Counted from the stretch's first letter, positions 26,934-38,707 are shown. The stretch: DNA of 64,000 nucleotides from an uncultured Croceicoccus sp. (GCF_947496385.1 NZ_CANMCP010000003.1:62001-126000), one strand, 5' to 3'. Translations and numbers: made by a program. Notes: generated by a model from the letters alone, not told the origin.

Positions 26934-27143
26934 TCAATCGGCGATCAGGCCGATCATGATATAGATGAGGATCAGCGAGCCCAGCCCCAGCAAGGTACCC
27001 AGCACCCAGCCGATCCGGATCATCGTGACATCGACGTTGAAATAATCGGCCATGCCCGCCGACACACCCATGAGCTTGCCATTCGGCTTGTCGAGGTGGA
27101 AACGGCGCGGCGTGCGGTCGTCGGAATGGGGGAGCCGGCTCAT
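26934..27143 (-). CDS. Minimal PspC-domain protein
   Basis: 69 residues from ATG 27143. It is almost only a PspC domain: FHLDKPNGKLMGVSAGMADYF then MIRIGWVLG and a hydrophobic end (LGSLILIYIMIGLIAD). It matches the N-terminal half of the pspC product at 13747, but lacks the coiled tail. Its ATG overlaps the stop of the 45-residue ORF upstream (ATGA). Both sit behind a sigma-54-like promoter, so it is probably part of the PspF regulon. Confidence 0.85.
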   Translation of the reverse strand: MSRLPHSDDRTPRRFHLDKPNGKLMGVSAGMADYFNVDVTMIRIGWVLGTLLGLGSLILIYIMIGLIAD

Positions 27144-27277
27144 GCCAGCATCCCCGAGGTTGCAACCGTGATCCCGGTGTTCGACTGCGGCGCGACGGTC
27201 ACGCCGATGAGAGCGAGCGAGAGCGCGAAAGCGGCGGCACCGGCGGCGAGACGCGAGCGGATGGTGTCGATGTTCAT
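27140..27277 (-). CDS. Small single-span membrane or secreted peptide leading the second psp-like unit
   Basis: 45 residues. A basic start (MNIDTIRSRL) is followed by one hydrophobic Ala/Leu-rich span (about 11-29) and a short tail, GITVATSGMLA. GAAGGGA lies about 10 bases before the ATG. The tail and layout resemble the 51-residue leader of the psp operon (GIHFVAATAGYLA), and the stop overlaps the next psp gene in the same way (ATGA). The span could also be an uncleaved or cleaved signal peptide (possible cut after TVA). Confidence 0.65.
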   Translation of the reverse strand: MNIDTIRSRLAAGAAAFALSLALIGVTVAPQSNTGITVATSGMLA

Positions 27278-27338
27278 GGTGGTAATTCCCTTCTTCTGGT
27301 TGTTTCGGCCATCCCGATGACGGCCATGCCAACTGTAT

Positions 27339-27354
27339 TGCAGGGAGCGTGCCA
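27339..27354 (-). promoter_or_regulatory. Sigma-54-like promoter of the second psp-like unit
   Basis: On the minus strand TGGCACGCTCCCTGCA matches the -24/-12 consensus TGGCAC-N5-TTGCA except for the first T of the -12 block; the invariant GG and GC are correctly spaced. The upstream bases extend identity with the psp operon promoter to AAACTGGCACG (11 bases). The start point would be near 27328, about 50 bases before the 45-residue ORF. Confidence 0.75.
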
Positions 27355-27501
27355 GTTTGAAAAATCGCGGTTTCTGAACGGTTTATGAAAATGGCTTTTG
27401 GCGTTCGGGTGGGGTGGATGCCGACATTTGGGATTTGACGCCACATAATGGGGCGGCATTTTGTCGTGGCCAGCGGCGCGCTTGCTCCCTAATCCGGCGG
27501 C

Positions 27502-28587
27502 ATGGCGCTCGACCGGATACAACTTGCGAATTTCCGCAATCACGAAGCCAGCCGGCTCGACGGCGCGCGGGCATTCAACCTGCTGATCGGGGCGAACGGC
27601 GCGGGCAAGACCAACCTGCTCGAAGCCTTGTCGCTGTTCGCGCCGGGCCGCGGATTGCGGCGCGCGCAGCTTTCCGAAATGGCGCGGGACGACAATGCGA
27701 CGCAAGGGTTTGCCATCGGCGCCGATCTGGTGAGTGGGCAGACTCCGGTCCGGCTCGGCACGGCGGTGCGGCCCGACCGTCCGGGGCGACGGCTGGTGCA
27801 GGCAAGCGGCGCGCCACTCCCCGCCGCGCGGCTCTCCGAATGGTTGAGCGTATCGTGGCTCACCCCGGCGATGGACCGCCTCTTTACCGATAGCGCGGGA
27901 CCGAGGCGCCGCTTTCTCGACCGGATGGCGCTGGCGGTTCATCCCGAACATGCCGCCGAATCCTCCCGTTACGACCGGGCCTTGCGCGAACGCAATCGCC
28001 TGCTTTCGCGAGAGGATCGCCCCGACCCCGCCTGGCTCGACGCACTCGAACGCGAGATGGCCGATGCGGGCGCCGCGGTCTGTGCCGGGCGGACGGAGCT
28101 GGTCGGGATGCTGTCCGACATGCTGGCGCAATTGCCCGATGCGCCCTTCGCCCGCCCCGGCCTCGCCATCACGCCGCAATCGCCGGCGGACCCGACGGCG
28201 CTTGCCCGCCTGTGGCGCGAGGGGCGCGGCGCGGACCGGGCGGCGGGCCGCACGCTTGCGGGGCCGCATCGTGACGATCTGCGCGTGACCATGGCGGCGA
28301 CGGGACGTGCGGCATCGGAATGTTCGACGGGGGAGCAGAAGGCGCTGTTGATCGCGATCATCCTAGCCCACGCGGAACTTGCCGCCGGTTCGCGGCCTCT
28401 CGTGCTATTGCTCGACGAGGTGGCGGCCCATCTCGATCCGCTTCGCAGGGAAGCGCTGTTCGAGCGGCTGGAGCGAAGCGGAGCGCAGGTCTGGATGACG
28501 GGGACGGAGCGCGACCCCTTTGCCGCGATCCGGCGCGTGGCGGCGGTGTGGGAAGTGGAAAAGGGCGCCCTGCTCACGCCCGGTTGA
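27502..28587 (+). CDS. recF: DNA replication and repair protein RecF
   Basis: 361 residues. It is an SMC-like ATPase that loads RecA at gaps with RecO and RecR. Walker A GANGAGKTNLLEAL is near residue 30, the ABC signature STGEQKALL near 275, and Walker B LVLLLDEVAAHLD near 303. The full family length is present. It stands alone, without dnaA or dnaN. Convergent with the MarR-like gene (11-base gap) and divergent from the second psp-like unit. Confidence 0.97.
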   Translation: MALDRIQLANFRNHEASRLDGARAFNLLIGANGAGKTNLLEALSLFAPGRGLRRAQLSEMARDDNATQGFAIGADLVSGQTPVRLGTAVRPDRPGRRLVQASGAPLPAARLSEWLSVSWLTPAMDRLFTDSAGPRRRFLDRMALAVHPEHAAESSRYDRALRERNRLLSREDRPDPAWLDALEREMADAGAAVCAGRTELVGMLSDMLAQLPDAPFARPGLAITPQSPADPTALARLWREGRGADRAAGRTLAGPHRDDLRVTMAATGRAASECSTGEQKALLIAIILAHAELAAGSRPLVLLLDEVAAHLDPLRREALFERLERSGAQVWMTGTERDPFAAIRRVAAVWEVEKGALLTPG

Positions 28588-28598
28588 AAAACCGACGA

Positions 28599-29039
28599 TC
28601 AGATCACGACATCATCCGCGATTTCCGCATCGATGGTGATGGATTGCAGAAATTTGCGCATCGTCGCCCAACCCGTTTCCGTCAGGTCGAGCACGATCAT
28701 GCGATGATCGTCCTCATACGGCGCACGGCTGACTAGTTCGAACGCCTCGAGCCGGTCGATCTGGCGCAGCGCGCTCGTCTGCGGCAGGCCGCTCGTCGCG
28801 ATGATCTGTTTCACGAACACGGTTTCGCCCCGCGCGCGATGGATAAAAAGATCGAGAATCAGGTCGAACGTCATCGGCCGGAAAAATCCATCCGGGAAAT
28901 GATGCCGCCGCGCCGTCCTCGACTTGATCACATAAAGCGCCGGAGCAATAAGTTCGGTATCGTCCAACCGGACACCTCCGTCGTTCGAGCCTACATGCTC
29001 ATCGTTGCGCGAACCCGCGTCTTTCTGCCGATAAAGCAT
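28599..29039 (-). CDS. MarR-like winged-helix transcription regulator
   Basis: 146 residues. The winged helix covers about 55-135: FDLILDLFIHRARGETVFVK, the recognition part SGLPQTSALRQIDRLEAFELV, and a wing with DDHRMIVLDLTETG. The first 40 residues are polar and poorly conserved. MarR-type proteins bind DNA as dimers, often in response to small ligands. No obvious target gene is adjacent; autoregulation is possible. The 205 bases upstream (29040-29244) are more AT-rich than the surroundings. Confidence 0.75.
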   Translation of the reverse strand: MLYRQKDAGSRNDEHVGSNDGGVRLDDTELIAPALYVIKSRTARRHHFPDGFFRPMTFDLILDLFIHRARGETVFVKQIIATSGLPQTSALRQIDRLEAFELVSRAPYEDDHRMIVLDLTETGWATMRKFLQSITIDAEIADDVVI

Positions 29040-29244
29040 CCAAACCCCATGGCCCGCAAATGTGCCAGAGCGACAACCCCGCCGAAAAATCGAAAAGCAG
29101 GTCTGTCAATTCACCATATATGCTCTCTTAATAATCAGTATCAGTCCGAAACCGGAAGCTATAGAAAGTCCACAATCGGATTGATCGCGCACCGCGCCCG
29201 AACGCAGCGCGGTGCCGAGGCGACCGGACGGTTCAAGCCCAGCC

Positions 29245-29973
29245 TTACTCGTCGGCGGCAGCCTTCTGTGCCGCGGGCGCGATCGTATCGATCGTCGAGG
29301 AAACCATTGCCGCGACGCCATTGCGGGTCGGGTGAATCTGATCCGCCTGCACCAGCGTGCGGTCCTCTATCAACGGCGCGATGAACATCGGGACGAGCGC
29401 AGCATCGTATTTCTCGGCCAGATCGGGATAGATCGCGTTGAATTGCCGGCGATATTCGGAGCCGGCGCTCGGCGGTGCCTCGATCCCCATGATGACGACG
29501 GGGATGTCCTCCTGCGCGAACCGGGCCAGCATCGCATCGAGATTGTCGCGGGCCAGGCTGGGCGACAAGCCGCGCAGCAGGTCATTGCCGCCGAATTCGA
29601 CAATCGCGAGCGCAGGATTCCGCTCCAGCCCGTCGAGCACGAAATCCAGCCGCTGCAGGCCCGCGGCGGTGGTGTCCCCCGAAACGCCCGCATTGATCAC
29701 CGTCGCATCGATCCCGCGCGCGCGCAACGCGGCCTCCAGCTGCGCCGGATAGGCTTCGCTGCGCGGCAGATTATAACCCGCCAGCAGGCTGTCGCCGAAT
29801 GCGAGCACCTGTATGTCCCGCCCGCGCGGAACGGCGGGGAGCGCGCTCTCGGGCGTTTCGCGTTGCCCGGCCGCCGGCATCGCAGCCTCCTGCGCGGTCA
29901 TATCTGGCGCAGTCTCCCCGTCGCTGCACGCCGCAAGCCCGGATAAAGCCGCCAAAATCAACCATTTGCGCAT
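29245..29973 (-). CDS. tesA: Arylesterase / TesA-type GDSL lysophospholipase, lipoprotein
   Basis: 242 residues. SGNH hydrolase with FGDSLLAGYNL (block I, nucleophile Ser), INAGVSGDTTAAG (block II, Gly), FGGNDLLRGL (block III, Asn) and DQIHPTRNG (block V, catalytic Asp and His). The start is a lipoprotein signal (AAC at about 14-16), whereas E. coli TesA is a free periplasmic protein. It is divergent from the ABC pair, the same order as tesA-ybbA-ybbP in E. coli. Confidence 0.92.
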   Translation of the reverse strand: MRKWLILAALSGLAACSDGETAPDMTAQEAAMPAAGQRETPESALPAVPRGRDIQVLAFGDSLLAGYNLPRSEAYPAQLEAALRARGIDATVINAGVSGDTTAAGLQRLDFVLDGLERNPALAIVEFGGNDLLRGLSPSLARDNLDAMLARFAQEDIPVVIMGIEAPPSAGSEYRRQFNAIYPDLAEKYDAALVPMFIAPLIEDRTLVQADQIHPTRNGVAAMVSSTIDTIAPAAQKAAADE

Positions 29974-30032
29974 TCGTTCAATCCCGTCGTTTCATTTGCG
30001 ACCTGCTTATGCCATGGGACTATGTGGAAAAG

Positions 30033-30752
30033 ATGAACGAAACCAGCAAGCCCGAACCTGATGCCGCGATCCGCGCAGAGCGGCTCATGCTCACGCTGGG
30101 CCGGGGCGACGGCGCGGTCAACATATTGAACGGCATCGACCTCACCGTGCCGGCGGGGCAGACGGTGGCACTGCTCGGCCCGTCGGGTTCGGGGAAGAGT
30201 TCGCTGATGGCGGTGCTTTCGGGCCTCGAACGCGCGAGCGGCGGAACGTTGCGGGTTGCGGGCGAATATTTCGCGAGCAGCGACGGCGGCGTCATGGACG
30301 AGGATGCGCTCGCCCGGGCGCGCCGGGGCCGGATCGGCATCGTATTGCAGGCGTTCCACCTTTTGCCGACGATGACGGCGCGCGAAAACGTCGCGACGCC
30401 GCTCGAACTTGCCGGGCATGACGATCCGTGGCCCGTCGCGGATGCGGAACTCGAGGCGGTCGGCCTTGGCCACAGGCTGTCGCATTATCCCGCGCAGCTT
30501 TCGGGCGGGGAGCAGCAACGCGTCGCCATCGCCCGCGCGCTCGCCCCGCGGCCGCCGCTGATCTTCGCCGACGAACCGACGGGCAATCTCGACAGCGCGA
30601 CCGGGGAAAGCGTGATCCGCCTTCTCTTCGACCGGACGCGGGAAACCGGCGCGACGCTTTTCCTCATCACGCATGACCCCGCGCTCGCGCAGCGATGCGA
30701 GCGCGTGCTGGAACTCGCCGACGGGCGCATCGCGCGCGATACGCTGCGCTGA
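30033..30752 (+). CDS. ybbA: ABC transporter ATP-binding protein (YbbA/LolD type)
   Basis: 239 residues from ATG 30033 (30009 is a possible start 8 codons earlier). Walker [11 protein letters not shown]-loop [17 protein letters not shown], signature [15 protein letters not shown] and Walker [13 protein letters not shown] are all intact, the last being typical of the LolD/MacB group. It pairs with the large FtsX-type permease that starts 1 base after its stop. Divergent from tesA. The substrate is unknown, though this type of pair is thought to handle lipids or lipoproteins or act as a mechanotransmitter. Confidence 0.92.
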   Translation: MNETSKPEPDAAIRAERLMLTLGRGDGAVNILNGIDLTVPAGQTVALLGPSGSGKSSLMAVLSGLERASGGTLRVAGEYFASSDGGVMDEDALARARRGRIGIVLQAFHLLPTMTARENVATPLELAGHDDPWPVADAELEAVGLGHRLSHYPAQLSGGEQQRVAIARALAPRPPLIFADEPTGNLDSATGESVIRLLFDRTRETGATLFLITHDPALAQRCERVLELADGRIARDTLR

Positions 30753-30753
30753 C

Positions 30754-33315
30754 ATGGCGGCGCAGGGAACCGGGCGATCATCGCGATGGGGCGTGGCGCT
30801 GCGGCTGGCGCGGCGTGATTTTTCCTGGCGCTTCAAGGGCTTGCGGCTGCTCATCGTGTGCCTGTTCCTCGGCGCGGGGGCATTGGCGGCGATCGGCACG
30901 CTCGAAGGGGCGATCCGGTCCGAACTGTCCGACCGCGGGCAGGAAATTCTCGGCGGCGATGTCGAATTCGCCGTGTATGCCCGCGATGCCGATGCCGAAG
31001 AGCTGAGCGCGATGCGCGCCATGGGGGCGGTGTCGGCCGGACGCCGGGTGCAGGCGATGGCCGCGGCGGGAACGCGCACCGTGCCGATCCAGCTCAAATC
31101 CGTCGATGGGGCATGGCCGCTTTACGGGACGCTCACGCTGGCCGACGGGCGTACCGCGCGTGCGCCGCCCGACGGCACCGCGTGGGCGGGACAGGGCGCG
31201 CTCGACCGGCTGGGCATCGGTGTTGGCGACGATATCCGGCTGGGCGAGATTGACGTGCGCGTGGGCGGCGTCATCGCGGACGAGCCGGACCGCCTTTCCG
31301 AAGGTTTCGCGCTCGGACCCCCGGTGCTGATTTCCGAGGCGATGCTCGCACGCACCGGCCTTGCCGCCTATGGCAGCACGGTGCGCACGAAATATCGCGT
31401 CGCCCTCCCCGCCGATGTCGATCCCGCCGATGCGGTCGCGGCGTTCGAGGCACGCTTTCCCGAAGCCGGATGGTCCACCCGGACGCGGGAGCGCGCCTCC
31501 CCCGGGGCCGATCGCCTGCTCGCCAACATGGGGCAGTTCCTCAGCCTTGTCGGGCTGGCGGCGCTGGTGATCGCGGGCATCGGCATTGCGGGCGCGGTAT
31601 CGTCATGGCTGGAAAGCCGGCGCGGGACCATCGCCACGATGAAGGTGCTCGGCGCCGATAGCGGCGATGTGCTGCGTATCCACGTGTTGCAGGTGCTGGC
31701 CGCGGCGCTGGCAGGCATTTCGGCGGGGCTGCTCGTGGGCGTGTTGAGCGTGCCGGCGCTCGCGTCCTTGTTGCGCGATCTGTTGCCGGTTTCATCGGGA
31801 TTCGTGTTCGATGGCGCCGCGCTTGTGCGGGCGGCGGCGTTTGCCTTGCTGGTGGCGCTGGTGTTCTCCTCGCCGCCGCTGATCGCTGCACGCCGGGTGA
31901 CGGCGATGGCGTTATTGCGCGCGCGCGTTGCCCCGCCCGCGCATATGTGGCGGGATGCGGCCATTCCGGTGGGGTTCGGGCTTGCCGCCATCGTGGCGCT
32001 TGCGCTCTGGACGAGTTACGAGCCGTGGCTGACCGCCGGTTTCCTTGGCGCGGCGGCGGCGGTGCTGGGTTTGCTGGCGCTGATCGGGATCGGGGTCCGC
32101 CGGATCGCCGGGCGGATCGCGGGCGGCACGGCGCGGCGCGGGGCTTCGCTGTCGCTTCGGCTGGGGATCGGGGCGCTCGACCGGCCGGGGTCGCCGACCG
32201 TGGCGCTGGTGACGGCGCTCGGCTTTGGCCTGTCCGCCTTTGTCGCCATCGCCTTCATTCAAACCGGGCTCGATCGTTATATCGCCGGGACCGTGCCCGA
32301 TCGCGCGCCCGATTATTTCGTGCTCGACGTGCCGCGGGACGATGTCGCCGGCTTTACGCGGCTGGTCACGCGTCAGGTCCCCGGTGCCGAGGTGCGCACC
32401 GTTCCGGCCCTGCGCGGGGCGATCCTAGCCTACGGCCCGGCGGGCGCGATGACGCGCGTGGCGGACATGGAGGACATTCCCGAGGGCGCGTGGGCGCTGC
32501 GCGGGGAGCGCGGCCTGACCTATTCCGCGGGCCTGCCCGTCGGCAACCGGGTGACGGCGGGCGAATGGTGGCCCGCCGATTACGCCGGTCCCGCGCTCGT
32601 TTCCGTAGATGAGGAACTGGCGCAGGCGCTCGACCTTTCCATCGGGGACCGGCTGGCGATCGGGCTGCTCGGCGTGGAGCGGGAGGCGACCATCGCGTCG
32701 TTCCGCGCCATCGAATGGGACGATTTTGGGTTCAATCACGCGCTGGTCTTTTCACCCGGCGCCATCGACGACGCGCCGCATAATTACGCGGCCTCTATCA
32801 TCCTGCCGCCGGGCGCGGATAGCGGGCGGCGCGGCGACCTGCTCGGCGCGATGGTCGCGGCCTATCCGGCGAGTTCGGCGATCGAACTCGGCCCGGTGCT
32901 GGCGCAGGCGCGCGACCTGCTGCGCAGCGTGGCGGCGGCCGTGCTCGGCGCGGCGGCGGTGGCGGTGCTGGCGGGGATGGCGGTATTGCTGGGCGCGATT
33001 GCGGCGGCCCGCGCGCGGGAGACCTACGATACGATCGTGTTACGCGTACTGGGCGCGAGCCGCCGGCAATTGCTGGGCGCGCTCGTCCTGCGCTACGTTG
33101 TGCTGGCCGCGCTTCTGTCGGTGGTGGCGCTGGCTCTTGGGCTGGGTGCCGGGTGGTATGTGATGGTCGAGATGTTCGAATTCACCTTCGACCCGGACTG
33201 GGCCATCGTGGCGGCGGTGCTGCTCGGCGGGGCGGCGGCGGTGGTGATCGCGGCGACGCTCGCCTCGCTCCCGGTGCTGCGCGCCCGCCCGGCGCAGGCG
33301 CTGCGCAGCCTTTAA
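30754..33315 (+). CDS. ybbP: FtsX-family ABC transporter permease (YbbP type)
   Basis: 853 residues from ATG 30754. Two FtsX/MacB-type halves, each with a large extracytoplasmic domain: a first membrane helix near 25-45, periplasmic domain, three helices around 265-400, a duplicated set starting near 410, another periplasmic domain, and three final helices (from about 725) ending [10 protein letters not shown]. This ten-helix layout is that of YbbP. It works with the ATPase encoded just upstream. Its TAA stop overlaps the stop of the convergent DUF805 gene. Confidence 0.9.
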   Translation: MAAQGTGRSSRWGVALRLARRDFSWRFKGLRLLIVCLFLGAGALAAIGTLEGAIRSELSDRGQEILGGDVEFAVYARDADAEELSAMRAMGAVSAGRRVQAMAAAGTRTVPIQLKSVDGAWPLYGTLTLADGRTARAPPDGTAWAGQGALDRLGIGVGDDIRLGEIDVRVGGVIADEPDRLSEGFALGPPVLISEAMLARTGLAAYGSTVRTKYRVALPADVDPADAVAAFEARFPEAGWSTRTRERASPGADRLLANMGQFLSLVGLAALVIAGIGIAGAVSSWLESRRGTIATMKVLGADSGDVLRIHVLQVLAAALAGISAGLLVGVLSVPALASLLRDLLPVSSGFVFDGAALVRAAAFALLVALVFSSPPLIAARRVTAMALLRARVAPPAHMWRDAAIPVGFGLAAIVALALWTSYEPWLTAGFLGAAAAVLGLLALIGIGVRRIAGRIAGGTARRGASLSLRLGIGALDRPGSPTVALVTALGFGLSAFVAIAFIQTGLDRYIAGTVPDRAPDYFVLDVPRDDVAGFTRLVTRQVPGAEVRTVPALRGAILAYGPAGAMTRVADMEDIPEGAWALRGERGLTYSAGLPVGNRVTAGEWWPADYAGPALVSVDEELAQALDLSIGDRLAIGLLGVEREATIASFRAIEWDDFGFNHALVFSPGAIDDAPHNYAASIILPPGADSGRRGDLLGAMVAAYPASSAIELGPVLAQARDLLRSVAAAVLGAAAVAVLAGMAVLLGAIAAARARETYDTIVLRVLGASRRQLLGALVLRYVVLAALLSVVALALGLGAGWYVMVEMFEFTFDPDWAIVAAVLLGGAAAVVIAATLASLPVLRARPAQALRSL

Positions 33316-33719
33316 TCCCGGCCTGTCCAGCCTGCCTTCGGATCCGGTCCGTAATGATTGGGCCCGCGCGTCCCTTCGAACAGCATCATCACCAGCACGA
33401 CGAGACTGCCGAACGGGATCAGGTTGAGCAGGACCAGCAGGCCGGTCTTCTCCTGATCGTGAAAGCGGCGGACCTGCACCGCGATCGAGGGCACGAAGGA
33501 TATGGCGGCAAACACGAACCAGCCGATGATCGCCAGCCATGCGAACGGCCCGGGCGTCGCGCCCATGCCCGCCTCGAACGTCGCCGCCCCGATCAGCATG
33601 ACGGCGAGCAGCGCGACATTGACGATGAGCTGAAACAGCATGAACATCCAGTATTCCCGGCGCCGCGAACGCCCGTCGAATTCGAAATAGCGCCGATACG
33701 GCAGCAGCATGTAATACAT
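33312..33719 (-). CDS. DUF805 inner membrane protein
   Basis: 135 residues from ATG 33719, with GGGGGGA upstream. The DUF805 features are present: an N-terminal YRRYFEFDGRSRRREYWMF, then about four membrane helices and AVQVRRFHDQEKTGLLVL between helices, followed by GTRGPNHYGPDP near the end. Homologues such as YhaH are inner membrane proteins of unclear role. Its stop shares TTAA with the convergent permease stop. Confidence 0.9.
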   Translation of the reverse strand: MYYMLLPYRRYFEFDGRSRRREYWMFMLFQLIVNVALLAVMLIGAATFEAGMGATPGPFAWLAIIGWFVFAAISFVPSIAVQVRRFHDQEKTGLLVLLNLIPFGSLVVLVMMLFEGTRGPNHYGPDPKAGWTGRD

Positions 33720-33812
33720 GGACAAGTCCCCCCTGCCGGCCCGGATCGGGCCAACCGGTTGAAACTGTAACATCCGGCGCCCGCTTTGCCAGCCCCGGCG
33801 GCGGCGCAAACG

Positions 33813-33837
33813 AAAAGGGGGCCGGTGAACGGCCCCC
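33813..33837 (-). terminator. Rho-independent terminator of the second TonB receptor
   Basis: GGGGGCCG/CGGCCCCC (33817-33824 with 33830-33837), a 5-base loop, then four T on the minus strand, 26 bases after the receptor stop. Confidence 0.8.
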
Positions 33838-33862
33838 TCCCCTCGTGACGATGGCTCCCGGA

Positions 33863-36553
33863 TCAGAACTTGTAGCGTGCCGTCACGCCATAGGTGCGCG
33901 GCTGATTCGGGTAGCCAGAGATACCGAACTGCTGCACCGGCGAATCGAAGATCGATTGCAGGTAACGGTCGTCGAGCAGGTTGCGCCCCCATGCGGTCAG
34001 CTCAAGCCCGCTCTGCATCGCATAGGTGATCGACGCGGCGAGTTCGTCCACCTGCCGCGTGAACGGGCGTGCGGCGGCCAGCGCGGCATCGATCCCCTGC
34101 GAATTGAAGCCGGGCAGGCCTTCCACGATCTGCGTGCGCGACTGGTAATTATAGTCGCCGTGCAGGATCACGGCATCGCCGCTCGCCAGCTCATGCACGT
34201 AATCCGCCGCCCAGGTGGCCGAGATCGACGGAATGCCCGCCGGCGTCGTGCCCGAAATATCGCCGAACGCCGATTGCTGGAAATCCTTGTACTCGGGATC
34301 GAGATAGGTGACCGCCATGCGCAGCGACAAAGGCTCGACCGGGCGGACGGTGCCGTCGAATTCGAAGCCCACGACCTCCTGCTTGCCCGCATTGCCGAGG
34401 AAGAAGCCGGTGCCGGTGAAGATGTTCGACTGGAACCCGGTGATGGTCTGCTTGAACGCGGCGAAGCTGAAGGCGGCGGGGCCGAAATCGCCCTTGATGC
34501 CGAGTTCGTAGACTTCGGATTCCTCCTCGTCCGCGAAACGGCTGCCGAAGGTCTGGTTCACCTGCAACAGCCCCGCCTGCTGCAACGCGGCGCGGTCGCC
34601 GGGCGTCGGGCGGCTGTCGCGCGACAGGTTGACCGACGGCGCCTTGAACCCGGTCGCGTAGGAGACGTAGACATTGAGATCGTCCGTCACGTCATAGGCA
34701 GCGCGCAACGTGTAGGTGAGGTTGTCGGCATCCGTCTCGCCCGGCTCCACCGCGTTCGGCACGTTGAGGAACGGGCGCGAGAATTGCAGCGCCTGCAGCG
34801 CGAGCAGCGGATTGACCTGCGGATTGGCGGCGTTCGCCTGCGCAAAGGCTTGCGAACCGGCGTTGATCTGCTGAAACGCGGCGGGGTTGCCGCCGGCAAA
34901 GGCCTGGATCTCGGCCTGCGACGCGGGGCGGCCCAGCATCAGCGCATTGCCGATGGTGGTCGACAAGGCCTGCTGATAGATCGCGGTGCTGCCCACCTGC
35001 ACCAGATCGACGCCCGCGAACACGTCGGTGGAGGTGACGTTGGTCTGGAAGTCCTTCTTGTCCTTCGTGTAGTTCAGACCGCCCGTCAGCGTGAGCCGGT
35101 CGGTGACGTAGACATCCACCTGACCGAACAGCGAAATCGAATCGTTCTGCAGCGCATAGGCCTCGATCAGGCCCTGCCCATTGGCGAAGAACTGCCCGTC
35201 GAAGGCACCCGGCCGCCCGGTCAGCGCGCCGATGGTCTGCTCCAGCCCGCCGACATTCAGCGCCCCGCCGGTCTGCGACTGGATGATGGCATTGGCATAG
35301 GGGCGGAACTGCGTGCCGTAGAGAAGCTGCGCGTCCTGCTCGATATCCTCGTTGAAGTAGAACGCACCGAGCAGCAGGTCGACCGATTCGGCCAGCTCCG
35401 CCGTGGCGCGGAACTCCTGCGTGAAGGTGCGGATCTTCAGGTCCTGCGAATTGCGGCCGAGCAGGTCCGCGCTCGTGAAATCGGAATCCTGATTGGTGAG
35501 CACGTTGGTGCCGCGATAGGCGGTGATCGAGGTCAGCTCGAACGGGCCGAAGCCGAATTCGACATGGCCGGACACGCCGTAATTGTCGATGTCGTTCGAC
35601 GATGCGAAATTGTTGTAGACGACATCGGCGAACGGATCGCTGGGATCGGTGGTATTGCCGCCCAGCGCATCGACGATCCCCGCCGTCGGCCCGCGGCGAA
35701 GCGTGACCACGCCGCAGCAATCCTCGTCGATATTGCTGTAATCGCCGATGATGCGGACCTTGAACAGGCTGCTCGGTTCGAACAGCAATTGCCCGCGCGT
35801 GAACCAGCGATCCCGCCCGTTGGTGCGCCCGCCGGTGCCCAGGTCGTCGATATAGCCGTCGCGCTTGTTGATGCCGCCGGCGATAGACGCCGCGATATTA
35901 TCGGTGAGCGGCGCAGTCAGCAGCGCCTTGGCGACCTTGCTGTCGAAATTGCCGTACGATGCCTCGACCTGCCCGCCGAAGGTGAACTGCGGTTCGGCGG
36001 TGACGATGGAGATGACGCCCGCGCTCGCATTTTTACCGAAGAGCGTCGATTGCGGGCCGTGCAGCACCTCGATCCGCTGAAGATCGGGGAGATCGCCGAT
36101 CTGCGCGGCGGAGCGGGAGCGATAGACGCCGTCGACGAACACGCCGACCGACGGTTCGATCCCGGCATTGTTCGCGCCATTGCCAAAGCCGCGAATGATG
36201 AAATTGGTGTTCGCGCTCGACTGCAATTGCGTCACGCGGAGCGAGGGCTGCACGCTGGTGAGGTCGCGCAGGTCGCGAATCTCGGCACGCTCGATGGTGT
36301 TTTCGTCGGTGACGGTCACGGCGACGGGCACGTCCTGCAACGTCTGCTCCCGCTTTGTCGCGGTGACGATGATGGCGTTGCCCCGCGTCGCTTCGGTTTC
36401 GTCATAGGCTTCGGCGGGCTGTGCGTATTGCACCTCGCCGTCGGCGGCGTCCTGAGCGGCGGCGGGGGCGGCAACACCAAGGGCGGCGGCCATGCCGGTC
36501 CCGATCATCAGGGCATCACGGCAGCGCAAACGCTCGGTACGAATCGATTTCAT
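33863..36553 (-). CDS. TonB-dependent receptor (sphingomonad type)
   Basis: 896 residues from ATG 36553 (AGAGGA upstream; six codons shorter than the longest reading). A signal peptide with cut after APAAAQ (about residue 34) is followed by a TonB-box-like NAIIVTATKREQTLQDVPVA, a plug (about 60-165 with FIIRGFGNG, VFVDGVYRSR, IEVLHGPQSTLFGKNASAGV) and a barrel ending ARYKF. No N-terminal regulatory domain. Sphingomonads have many such receptors for organic ligands; nothing nearby tells the substrate. It stands alone between terminator 33813-33837 and typA. Confidence 0.92.
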   Translation of the reverse strand: MKSIRTERLRCRDALMIGTGMAAALGVAAPAAAQDAADGEVQYAQPAEAYDETEATRGNAIIVTATKREQTLQDVPVAVTVTDENTIERAEIRDLRDLTSVQPSLRVTQLQSSANTNFIIRGFGNGANNAGIEPSVGVFVDGVYRSRSAAQIGDLPDLQRIEVLHGPQSTLFGKNASAGVISIVTAEPQFTFGGQVEASYGNFDSKVAKALLTAPLTDNIAASIAGGINKRDGYIDDLGTGGRTNGRDRWFTRGQLLFEPSSLFKVRIIGDYSNIDEDCCGVVTLRRGPTAGIVDALGGNTTDPSDPFADVVYNNFASSNDIDNYGVSGHVEFGFGPFELTSITAYRGTNVLTNQDSDFTSADLLGRNSQDLKIRTFTQEFRATAELAESVDLLLGAFYFNEDIEQDAQLLYGTQFRPYANAIIQSQTGGALNVGGLEQTIGALTGRPGAFDGQFFANGQGLIEAYALQNDSISLFGQVDVYVTDRLTLTGGLNYTKDKKDFQTNVTSTDVFAGVDLVQVGSTAIYQQALSTTIGNALMLGRPASQAEIQAFAGGNPAAFQQINAGSQAFAQANAANPQVNPLLALQALQFSRPFLNVPNAVEPGETDADNLTYTLRAAYDVTDDLNVYVSYATGFKAPSVNLSRDSRPTPGDRAALQQAGLLQVNQTFGSRFADEEESEVYELGIKGDFGPAAFSFAAFKQTITGFQSNIFTGTGFFLGNAGKQEVVGFEFDGTVRPVEPLSLRMAVTYLDPEYKDFQQSAFGDISGTTPAGIPSISATWAADYVHELASGDAVILHGDYNYQSRTQIVEGLPGFNSQGIDAALAAARPFTRQVDELAASITYAMQSGLELTAWGRNLLDDRYLQSIFDSPVQQFGISGYPNQPRTYGVTARYKF

Positions 36554-36849
36554 GCGATCTAATCCTCTCAACAGGGCCAGTCATTCTGTCCGACGGCATC
36601 GCGCGGGCCGGCCTGGTTCTCCTATAGGTCAACTACAGGCACAACCATGCGCAAGCAACCGAAATGCCATGGCAAAATGCGGGGCTATCCCTGTTTGTTG
36701 CATATTCATCACAGCACCCGATACGTATTCCCCCCTTGCTGCATCGCACCACAACATGTAGGGGCGCCACGCGCGTCGGGTCACGACTATGCGACAACCC
36801 GCGAAGCGTCCCCGCATTTCCTGTTCGCCCGATCGAAGGCCCTTTCTGT
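36554..36849. other. Divergent intergenic region between a TonB receptor and typA
   Basis: 296 bases with no gene I can support. It must hold both promoters; it includes AT-richer stretches near 36640-36720 but no exact -35/-10 pair stands out on either strand. Confidence 0.5.
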
Positions 36850-38676
<1,827 letters not shown>

Positions 38677-38707
38677 CGCCTTTACCGACAGCGCATAAAC
38701 GAGCGAA

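Noticed and set aside
29053-29067. TGGCACATTTGC on the minus strand upstream of the MarR-like gene as sigma-54 promoter
   Set aside because: The TTGC follows the -24 block too closely for sigma-54.
36629-36817. 62-codon ORF on the minus strand upstream of the second TonB receptor
   Set aside because: Arg/Cys-rich product without a ribosome site or recognisable feature; treated as intergenic.
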